From contig JABMPV010000189.1 in NCBI GenBank assembly GCA_013202595.1, positions 1-16,096 of the forward strand: 16,096 nt of DNA, written 5' to 3'. Shown here in pieces: positions 1-5,674 of this stretch. The stretch comes from a bacterium (GTDB lineage Bacteria; Actinomycetota; Acidimicrobiia; Spongiisociales; UBA11373). The notes under the pieces are model-generated. The model made no database searches and was not told the origin of the DNA. It saw only the letters and a list, made by a program, of their open reading frames with translations. Position 1 is the first letter of the stretch. Each line of letters begins with the position of its first letter. The position numbers and the translations under genes were made by a program.

Positions 1-1493
1 ACCCCCCACTGATCGAAGCTGTTGATCCCCCAGATGACCCCCTGGGTGAACACCTTGTGCTCGTAGAGGGCCACCAACTGGCCGAGCACCGATGGTGTCA
101 GCCGGGGTGCCATGATCACCGAGGTGGGGCGATTGCCGGGGAAGGTGCGATGGGGGACCAGTTCGACGCCGACGCCGGCGGCGGCCACTTCGGCAGCGGT
201 CCTCCCGAAGGCGAGCGCTTCGGCCTGAGCGAAGAGATTGCCCATCAGGAGATCGTGCTGGCCTCCGAGGTCGTCGGCAGGCTCGACGAATCCGATGAGA
301 TCGGCGGGCACCACTGTGGTCCCCTGGTGCATCAGCTGGTAGAACGCATGCTGGCCGTTGGTGCCCGGTTCACCCCAGACGATCGGGCCGGTTTCGATGT
401 CGACCGGTGAGCCGTCGAGGCGGACCCGCTTGCCGTTGGACTCCATGTCGAGTTGCTGGAGGTAGGCGGCGAACCGGGTGAGGTCCTGGCTGTAGGGGAG
501 CACCGCATAGGTGGGAAGCCCGAGGATGTTTCGGTACCACACGCCGATGAGAGCCAGCAGGGCAGGGATGTTCTGGTCGAGAGGCGCCGTCCGGAAGTGC
601 CGGTCGATGGTGCGGAAGCCGCCGAGCATCTCCCTGAACGCCTCCGGCCCGATGGCGAGCATCAGACTGAGGCCGATGGCCGACTCCATCGAATACCGGC
701 CGCCGACCCAGTCCCAGAAGCCGAACATGTTCTGTGTGTCGATCCCGAAGGCCTCGACCGCCTCTGCATTGGTCGAGATGGCGACGAAGTGGCGGGCGAC
801 CGCCGACTCGTCTCCCAGGCGATCGACCAGCCACGCCCTGGCGGCGCGGGCGTTGCTCAGCGTCTCGAGTGTCGTGAACGTCTTGGATGCGACGATGAAC
901 AGCGTGGTTTCGGGGTCGACGATATCGAGCACCGCTGCGAGATCGGAAGGGTCGACGTTCGATACGAAGTGGGCCCGGATCCCGGGGTGGACGTAGGGGC
1001 GCAACGCCTTGTAGGCCATGGCGGGGCCCAGATCCGATCCGCCGATCCCGATGTTGACCACATGGTTGATCCGGCGGCCCGTGTGACCGACCCACTCGCC
1101 GGAGCGCACCCTGTCGGAGAAGGCCGACATGCGATCGAGCACTTCGTGCACACCGACCGTCACGTCGCGTCCGTCGGCGAGGAACTCGTCGGCCGGGTCC
1201 GAGCGGAGTGCCGTGTGGAGCACCGCCCTGCCCTCGGTGACATTGATGGGCTCGCCACCGAACATCTCGCTGGTCCGTCCGGCGATCCCGGCGCGTTCGG
1301 CCACCGCGATGAGAGCGTCGAGGATCTCATCGGTGACCAGGTGCTTGGACAGGTCGACATGCAGGTCGCCCGCTGAGTACGTCAGCCGCCCGGCTCTGCC
1401 GGGATCAGCCGCGAACAGGCCCCGCAGATCCACGGGACTGTCGCCCAGAGCCTGGAGTCTCTGCCACTCGGGCGTCGTGCTGATCGATGTCAC
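1..1493 (-). CDS. pgi: Glucose-6-phosphate isomerase, C-terminus cut by window edge
   Basis: Cytosolic enzyme interconverting glucose 6-phosphate and fructose 6-phosphate in glycolysis/gluconeogenesis. It is open on the left, with 497 codons visible and no stop. Seen: the sugar-phosphate-binding segment NIGIGGSDLGP, the SKTFTTLET loop, family signature 1 (DWVGGRYSMESAIG), and GEPGTNGQH carrying the catalytic Glu (about residue 375). The edge cuts signature 2 just after NSFDQWG, so the catalytic Lys expected a few residues later is off the window. Against a usual length near 550 residues, about 50 are missing. The start is GTG at 1493, preceded by GGAGG with 6-nt spacing; no ATG fits near it. 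It lies 46 nt downstream of the histidine phosphatase gene on the same strand and is probably co-transcribed with it and 6-phosphogluconate dehydrogenase. Assignment is very secure. Confidence 0.97.
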   Translation of the reverse strand, partial: MTSISTTPEWQRLQALGDSPVDLRGLFAADPGRAGRLTYSAGDLHVDLSKHLVTDEILDALIAVAERAGIAGRTSEMFGGEPINVTEGRAVLHTALRSDPADEFLADGRDVTVGVHEVLDRMSAFSDRVRSGEWVGHTGRRINHVVNIGIGGSDLGPAMAYKALRPYVHPGIRAHFVSNVDPSDLAAVLDIVDPETTLFIVASKTFTTLETLSNARAARAWLVDRLGDESAVARHFVAISTNAEAVEAFGIDTQNMFGFWDWVGGRYSMESAIGLSLMLAIGPEAFREMLGGFRTIDRHFRTAPLDQNIPALLALIGVWYRNILGLPTYAVLPYSQDLTRFAAYLQQLDMESNGKRVRLDGSPVDIETGPIVWGEPGTNGQHAFYQLMHQGTTVVPADLIGFVEPADDLGGQHDLLMGNLFAQAEALAFGRTAAEVAAAGVGVELVPHRTFPGNRPTSVIMAPRLTPSVLGQLVALYEHKVFTQGVIWGINSFDQWG

Positions 1494-1539
1494 CGGGTTC
1501 CTCCAGGATCAGAGTGCCAAATCATGGGCTCGGAGTACA

Positions 1540-2151
1540 TCACAGTTCGGGATCCATGCTGCGCAGGTGGCAGGCTTCGTTCCAATGCCTGATGACCCGA
1601 TTCTCGCGCTCCCAACCGAGCGTCGAGACCGTGGCCGTCGACAGCCCGAGTGCCCGGCCGTTGATCGCAGGGAGACCGGTCCATCTGGTGGCCAGGATGC
1701 GAAGCATGTGCCCGTGACCGAAGACCAGTGAAGGGCCCGACGCGTCGAGCAGTCGATCGATGACGCGGTCGGCGCGGGCCCCGACCTCGTCGACCGACTC
1801 CCCTTCGAGCATGGGGTGGGTCCACACCGACCAGTCGGGGATCTCGAGCCTGATGTCGGCGGTGCGCCGACCCTCGTACACGCCGTAGTCCCACTCCACC
1901 AGATCGTTGTCGTCGGCACCGGCGTCTCCGAACCCCGATAACTCCATGGTCTGGTGTGCTCTGACGAGTGGACTCGAAACGACCATCGCGAATTCGGCGC
2001 CGTCGAGCATGGTGCCCAGCGCTGCGGCCTGGCGCCTCCCCAGATCGGTGAGAGCGATGTCGGAGAGGCCCGTGTGCTTGCCCGAGATACTCCAGTCCGT
2101 CTGGCCGTGGCGGACCAGCGTCACAGTGTGCCGATCGGTGGCGGCGCTCAC
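1540..2151 (-). CDS. Histidine phosphatase family protein (Rv3214/Gpm2-like acid phosphatase)
   Basis: Phosphoglycerate-mutase-like phosphatase of 203 residues. Seen: the phospho-histidine motif LVRHGQT with Arg14 and His15, Arg64 in SSPLVRAHQT, the acidic segment EWDYGVYEG (residues 87-94), and the second catalytic His146 in FGHGHMLR. The order HTG..ALTDLGRRQA, EWDYG.YEG, PDW.VWTH, GES closely follows Mycobacterium tuberculosis Rv3214, known as a broad acid phosphatase rather than a true mutase, so a phosphatase is more likely than phosphoglycerate mutase. The open frame extends upstream into gnd, but homology begins right before the RHG motif. The GTG at 2151 lies 19 nt past the gnd stop with a purine-rich GGTGAAGGG upstream, so I take it as the start. 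Its place between gnd and pgi suggests sugar-phosphate turnover, but the substrate is unknown. Confidence 0.9.
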   Translation of the reverse strand: MSAATDRHTVTLVRHGQTDWSISGKHTGLSDIALTDLGRRQAAALGTMLDGAEFAMVVSSPLVRAHQTMELSGFGDAGADDNDLVEWDYGVYEGRRTADIRLEIPDWSVWTHPMLEGESVDEVGARADRVIDRLLDASGPSLVFGHGHMLRILATRWTGLPAINGRALGLSTATVSTLGWERENRVIRHWNEACHLRSMDPEL

Positions 2152-2170
2152 GATGCCGGGCCCTTCACCG

Positions 2171-3184
2171 TCATTCGGCTTTCTCGTGGTGGCCGCCGAA
2201 CTGCTTGCGCATGGCCGAGAGAACCTGGTTGGCGAAGTCGTCCCTGTCCCGGCTGGCAAACCTCTCGAAGAGGGCGGCGGACAGGACGGGGGCGGGGACA
2301 CCCTCTTCGATGGCGGTGAGGACGGTCCACCGGCCCTCACCCGAGTCGGAGACCCTGCCGGCGTAGTCGTCGAGGCCCGGGCTTTCGACAAAGGCGGCGG
2401 CGGTCAGGTCGAGCAGCCACGAAGCAATGACGCTGCCTCGCCGCCACACCTCCGAGATCTCGGGGATGTCGAGTTCGTACTGATAGTGCTCAGGCCGCCG
2501 CAGCGGCGCGGTCTCGGCGTCGAAAGCGTGATCGTCGAGGCCGACACCGGCGTGCTTGAGGATGTTGAGCCCCTCTGCGTAGGCGGCCATGATCCCGTAC
2601 TCGATTCCGTTGTGGACCATCTTGACGAAGTGGCCTGCCCCGCTCGGGCCACAGTGCAGGTATCCGTGCTCGGACGACGAGGGCTCGCCCTCCCTTCCCG
2701 GGGTCCGCCCGGCGGTCTCCACTCCGGGGGCGAGGGTCCGGAAGATGGGGTCGAGGTGGGTGACCGCATCGGTGTCGCCGCCGATCATCATGCAGAAGCC
2801 GCGATCCAGGCCGAACACCCCGCCGCTGGTGCCGACATCGATGAGGCGGATTCCACGCTCGGCGAGTGTGGCCGACCGCTCGAGGTCGTCCTGATAGAAC
2901 GAGTTGCCGCCGTCGATGACGATGTCGCCCGGGCCGAGATGCTCCACGAGACCGTCGATAACGCGCCCGGTGACGCCGGCGGGGACCATCACCCAGACGG
3001 CCCGCGGCTCGGAGAGATTGGCTGCGAGGTCGTCGAGGCTCGTGGCGCCCTGTGCGCCCTCGGTCACCATCTCCGCGACTGCGTCTGAGTCGAGGTCGTA
3101 GACGACCGGCTGATGGCCGTCACGCAGCAGTCGCCTGACGAGGTTGGCACCCATCCGCCCGAGGCCGATCATGCCGATTTCCAT
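2171..3184 (-). CDS. gnd: 6-phosphogluconate dehydrogenase, decarboxylating (short YqeC/GndA type)
   Basis: Oxidises and decarboxylates 6-phosphogluconate to ribulose 5-phosphate. Length is 337 residues, the short form rather than the approximately 470-residue enteric form. Seen: N-terminal Rossmann motif MIGLGRMGANLVRRLL (residues 5-20), DGGNS (91-95), substrate loop GTSGGVFGLDRG (118-129), the insertion RTPGREG typical of this subtype, and the catalytic block GAGHFVKMVHNGIEYG with Lys188 and Asn192. The second beta strand ends YDLD (Asp30, Asp32) instead of an Asn-Arg pair, which favours NAD+ over NADP+; this is inference. The start is ATG 3184 with AAGGAA upstream; an in-frame extension to 3328 has no homology. 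It is followed 19 nt later by the phosphatase gene and then pgi, forming a sugar-phosphate block. An inverted repeat lies in its leader (3247-3288). Confidence 0.95.
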   Translation of the reverse strand: MEIGMIGLGRMGANLVRRLLRDGHQPVVYDLDSDAVAEMVTEGAQGATSLDDLAANLSEPRAVWVMVPAGVTGRVIDGLVEHLGPGDIVIDGGNSFYQDDLERSATLAERGIRLIDVGTSGGVFGLDRGFCMMIGGDTDAVTHLDPIFRTLAPGVETAGRTPGREGEPSSSEHGYLHCGPSGAGHFVKMVHNGIEYGIMAAYAEGLNILKHAGVGLDDHAFDAETAPLRRPEHYQYELDIPEISEVWRRGSVIASWLLDLTAAAFVESPGLDDYAGRVSDSGEGRWTVLTAIEEGVPAPVLSAALFERFASRDRDDFANQVLSAMRKQFGGHHEKAE

Positions 3185-3246
3185 GTGATGTTCCTTCGTC
3201 TCGGTTGGTGGACTCAGGCGGGATCGAGTCGCACACCCCGCATCCG

Positions 3247-3288
3247 GGTTCCTACGAAGCGGCATCCCGGCATGATCATCGTAGGACC
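3247..3288 (-). promoter_or_regulatory. Inverted repeat and weak promoter-like element in the gnd leader
   Basis: GGTTCCTACGA (3247-3257) and TCGTAGGACC (3279-3288) pair over ten bases with one bulged T. The 21-nt spacer holds the perfect palindrome ATGATCAT at its right end (3272-3279, sharing one base with the right arm). It sits 60-105 nt upstream of the gnd ATG in the 195-nt gap after the Rieske gene. On the minus strand the right arm also reads TACGAT, which fits an actinobacterial -10 box (TAnnnT), but I see no matching -35. It could be an operator, a leader hairpin or chance. The sequence symmetry is certain; the function is not. Confidence 0.3.
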
Positions 3289-3361
3289 GCGCTCGTGCGC
3301 CACCCCGCCCGGCGGAGCGGCGCTGCATGTCGGAGAACGCTGTGCGGCGGTCAGGTCATTC

Positions 3362-3376
3362 CCCGCCGCCGGCGGG
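3362..3376 (-). terminator. GC hairpin just after the Rieske gene stop
   Basis: CCCGCC / GGCGGG inverted repeat with a 3-nt loop, beginning a few nucleotides after the Rieske stop codon on the minus strand. No T-run follows, so it could be a weak terminator or attenuator that separates the Rieske gene from the gnd block. High GC makes chance hairpins common. Confidence 0.3.
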
Positions 3377-3379
3377 CGG

Positions 3380-3730
3380 CTACTCGATGTACAGCTTGTC
3401 GTCGTGTTCGACCACGGTGCCCCGCCCGAGCGGCAGCACCGTGGTGAGCACCTTGAAGGCGGTCCCGAGGCCGGGGATCTTTGCGAAGATCCCTCGGGGT
3501 CCGAGCCCCATCCGGCCGCTGGAGACGTCGTACTTGGCACCGTGCCACGGACAGGTGAGGCACCCTTCCTCATCGATCGTGCCGTCGGCGAGATCAGCGA
3601 AGAGGTGGCGGCAGCGCCGGCTCACCGCGAACAAGTCGCCGTCGGCGTTGCCGACTGCATAACGGCCGGCACCCTTGACGGTTCCCGGTGTGAGTTCGGA
3701 TGCGGGCCCTGCTTCGATGCCATCGGCCAT
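3380..3730 (-). CDS. Rieske [2Fe-2S] domain protein (ferredoxin-like)
   Basis: Small soluble electron-transfer protein of 116 residues consisting almost wholly of a Rieske domain. Cluster ligands are visible as C40-R-H42 and C60-P-W-H63, 17 residues apart, the standard two-Cys two-His arrangement (CRHLFADL ... CLTCPWHGAKYDV). No signal peptide or membrane segment is seen, so it is probably cytoplasmic and serves as a ferredoxin or an oxygenase/oxidoreductase partner. The approximately 40-residue tail after the domain (residues 78-116) is hydrophobic in part (IFAKIPGLGTAFKVLTTVLPLG) and has no motif I recognise. The ATG at 3730 has GAAGGGG upstream with 5-nt spacing. The 2TM protein gene lies 68 nt upstream on the same strand. 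The redox partner is unknown; the nearby flavoproteins are candidates by position only. Confidence 0.88.
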   Translation of the reverse strand: MADGIEAGPASELTPGTVKGAGRYAVGNADGDLFAVSRRCRHLFADLADGTIDEEGCLTCPWHGAKYDVSSGRMGLGPRGIFAKIPGLGTAFKVLTTVLPLGRGTVVEHDDKLYIE

Positions 3731-3798
3731 GGGATCCCCTTCGACAGGATGTGGATGTCCGGCGTGAGCCTACGGCGCCGGAAGGGCGAGCGGCCCCC

Positions 3799-4098
3799 TC
3801 AGTCCGCGGACTGCTTCCTGGCGTCCTTGGCCTGCTCCTGGGCGAGAGCCTTCATGTACTTCCGCTCCCTGAACCCGCTCTGCTCGATGTAGTAGGCGGC
3901 GACGTGGAAGAGGAGGCCGATGCCCCACGGGATCGTGACCCAGTAGGCCCACTCGACACCTCCTCCGCCGTTGATGTCGATGAACCACATGAATGCGTTC
4001 ACGATGAGGAACGTGACGAGGTGCCACACCAGACCCTCGAACTCGTCGACGCGTTTGCGGGCGCGCTCCTCGGGGGTCCTGGTGCCTGCTCCGGACAT
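3799..4098 (-). CDS. 2TM domain-containing small membrane protein
   Basis: Protein of 99 residues with two predicted membrane helices, roughly residues 23-41 (VWHLVTFLIVNAFMWFIDI) and 51-70 (AYWVTIPWGIGLLFHVAAYY), joined by a short glycine-rich loop (NGGGG). A charged N-terminal segment (EERARKRVDEF) precedes helix 1, and a Lys/Arg-rich tail follows helix 2. This pattern, with a His in each helix (WH.VTF.IVN and FH.AAY), matches the 2TM domain family, whose members occur alone or as sensory add-ons; the function of stand-alone members is not known. The ATG at 4098 has GGGAGG upstream with good spacing; the in-frame ATG at 4203 has no homology. The Rieske gene follows 68 nt downstream. Confidence 0.82.
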   Translation of the reverse strand: MSGAGTRTPEERARKRVDEFEGLVWHLVTFLIVNAFMWFIDINGGGGVEWAYWVTIPWGIGLLFHVAAYYIEQSGFRERKYMKALAQEQAKDARKQSAD

Positions 4099-4207
4099 CG
4101 ATGCCTCCCTTTCCTGGTGCGTCGATGATCCGCCTCGTCTGCCCATGCGACTAGAGGATTGTGACCCGAGCGTCATCATCCGATTGCCAGATGGTGGGCG
4201 CATCGGT

Positions 4208-4247
4208 GATCGGCCCGGGCCGACGCCGGGTGCCGGCAGGGCCGATC
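4208..4247 (-). terminator. Branched inverted repeat downstream of the AGXT2-like aminotransferase
   Basis: Outer arms GATCGGCCC (4208-4216) and GGGCCGATC (4239-4247) pair perfectly over nine bases. Between them sits a second hairpin, GCCGG/CCGGC with a 3-nt loop (4225-4237). An alternative perfect 14-bp palindrome, TCGGCCCGGGCCGA, occupies 4210-4223. The structure starts about 30 nt after the aminotransferase stop on the minus strand and before the 2TM gene. No T-tract follows, so it is a candidate terminator or 3' stabilising structure rather than a textbook one. Confidence 0.4.
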
Positions 4248-4277
4248 TCAGGTCATCTCACGTTGTGACCGGTCTGC

Positions 4278-5567
4278 TCAATTCAGCTCGGCGATGACCT
4301 CTTCGATGATGTCGGCTGCGTGGTCGATCTCGGACTCGGTGACGGTGAGCGGAGGAGCGATCCTCAGCACGTTGCCGTAGAGGCCGCCCTTTCCGATGAG
4401 CAGACCCCGCTCCTTGCAGGCCTCGTGCAACGCTGCGGATCTCTCCGGCGAAGGAGACAAGCCTCCGGGCTGAACGGTCTCGATGGCTTGCATGAGACCC
4501 TTCCCGCGCACCTCGGCGATCCACTCGACACCGTCGGCGGCCGAATCGAGTCGTTCACGCAGGCGTCGTCCCATGATCAGCGAGTTCGACTGGAGGTCGT
4601 GCTCCAGCAGGTAGCGAAGGGTCGCCACCGCACCGGCGCTCGAGATCGGATTGCCACCGAAGGTGGAGATCGAGTTGGCGGGGAGCGAGTCGATGATCTC
4701 GGCGCGGCCGACCACCCCGCCGAGGCTGAGGCCATTGCCGACGCCCTTGGCGAATGTGAGGAGATCGGGGGTCACGCCGTGGGCCTGATAGCCCCAGAAG
4801 TTCTCACCGGTCCTTCCCCAGCCGGTTTGGACCTCGTCGGAGATGAAGAGGATTCCGTTGTCGGCCAGCGTCTTCTGCATCGCACCGAGCAACCCGTCGG
4901 GAGGTGTGGCGAAGCCGCCGACGCCCTGGATCGGCTCTGCGATGAAGCAGGCGACATCGCCTGAGGTCATCATGTCGAGTACCTGGTCGAGGTCCTCCAC
5001 CGACGCCGCGATGTAGGCATCGTCATCCAGGCCCCTGAACGGCGTGCGCAGCGGGTAGGCGCCCTGGACGTAATTGACGCTCAAGCCACTGATGCTGGTG
5101 GGCGACCACGAGCGATGGCTGGTGATGGCGATCGCCGTGAAGGACCGGCCGTGGTAGCTGTTGCGCAGCGCCAGGACCTGGTTCGACTTCCGATAGGTGG
5201 TAGCCAGGAGCAGAGCGGCGTCGTTGGCCTCGGTGCCCGACGACGTGAAGAACACTTTGGCATCGGGGATGCCCGACAACTCGACGACCATCTCGGCCAG
5301 TTCCACCATCGGCTCGGTGAGGTAAAGCGTCGAACTGTGGATCAGCTTCTCGGCCTGGGCCTGCACGGCGCTGGTGACCTCGGGCACGTTGTGGCCGATC
5401 ATCGTCGTGAGGATGCCGCCGAAGAAGTCGAGGTACTCGTTGCCCTCGATGTCCCACACGGTGCGGCCCTCACCCCTGTCGATGACGATGGGGTCCTTGT
5501 GGTAAACCGCCAGCCACGATGGCATCACCCGTTGGTGCCGCTGGTAGATCTCTGAATTCGATGACAC
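4278..5567 (-). CDS. Class III PLP aminotransferase, AGXT2/GABA-transaminase-like
   Basis: PLP-dependent aminotransferase of 429 residues that moves an omega- or alpha-amino group to pyruvate or another 2-oxoacid. Seen: PLP phosphate loop SSGTEAND (109-116), ring-stacking YHG (138-140), cofactor Asp244 in SDEVQTGWGRTG, Schiff-base Lys274 in TFAKGVGNGL, and STFGGNP (301-307). The N-terminal pattern RHQRVMPSWLAVYH..P matches actinobacterial proteins usually labelled aspartate aminotransferase family, related to alanine-glyoxylate aminotransferase 2. The exact substrate is unknown; beta-alanine, GABA or D-3-aminoisobutyrate are plausible. I chose GTG 5567, with AAGGAG 6 nt upstream. A GTG at 5678 overlaps the previous stop as GTGA but would add 37 residues without recognisable homology. 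It lies directly downstream of the FAD/GcvT flavoprotein gene. Confidence 0.93.
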   Translation of the reverse strand: MSSNSEIYQRHQRVMPSWLAVYHKDPIVIDRGEGRTVWDIEGNEYLDFFGGILTTMIGHNVPEVTSAVQAQAEKLIHSSTLYLTEPMVELAEMVVELSGIPDAKVFFTSSGTEANDAALLLATTYRKSNQVLALRNSYHGRSFTAIAITSHRSWSPTSISGLSVNYVQGAYPLRTPFRGLDDDAYIAASVEDLDQVLDMMTSGDVACFIAEPIQGVGGFATPPDGLLGAMQKTLADNGILFISDEVQTGWGRTGENFWGYQAHGVTPDLLTFAKGVGNGLSLGGVVGRAEIIDSLPANSISTFGGNPISSAGAVATLRYLLEHDLQSNSLIMGRRLRERLDSAADGVEWIAEVRGKGLMQAIETVQPGGLSPSPERSAALHEACKERGLLIGKGGLYGNVLRIAPPLTVTESEIDHAADIIEEVIAELN

Positions 5568-5674
5568 GCGGTTCTCCTTCGCCATATCTCTGCTGGCCAG
5601 TAATCGAACGTGCTCCGTCATTCTCACATGGCCGGGCCGATCCCACACACTCGATCCATCTGACCGGGACACCG

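Noticed and set aside
1907..3088. 393-codon plus-strand open frame opposite gnd and the phosphatase gene
   Set aside because: It overlaps two well-supported minus-strand enzymes. Its translation has no motifs and mirrors their codons, so it is a shadow.
3185..3328. Longer N-terminus for the gnd product, starting at ATG 3328
   Set aside because: The extra 48 residues are low-complexity and non-homologous, and the Rossmann motif starts right after ATG 3184, which has its own ribosome-binding site.
4225..4237. Single rho-independent terminator of standard form
   Set aside because: No T-run follows any of the hairpins in this window, so they are given only as candidates with modest confidence.
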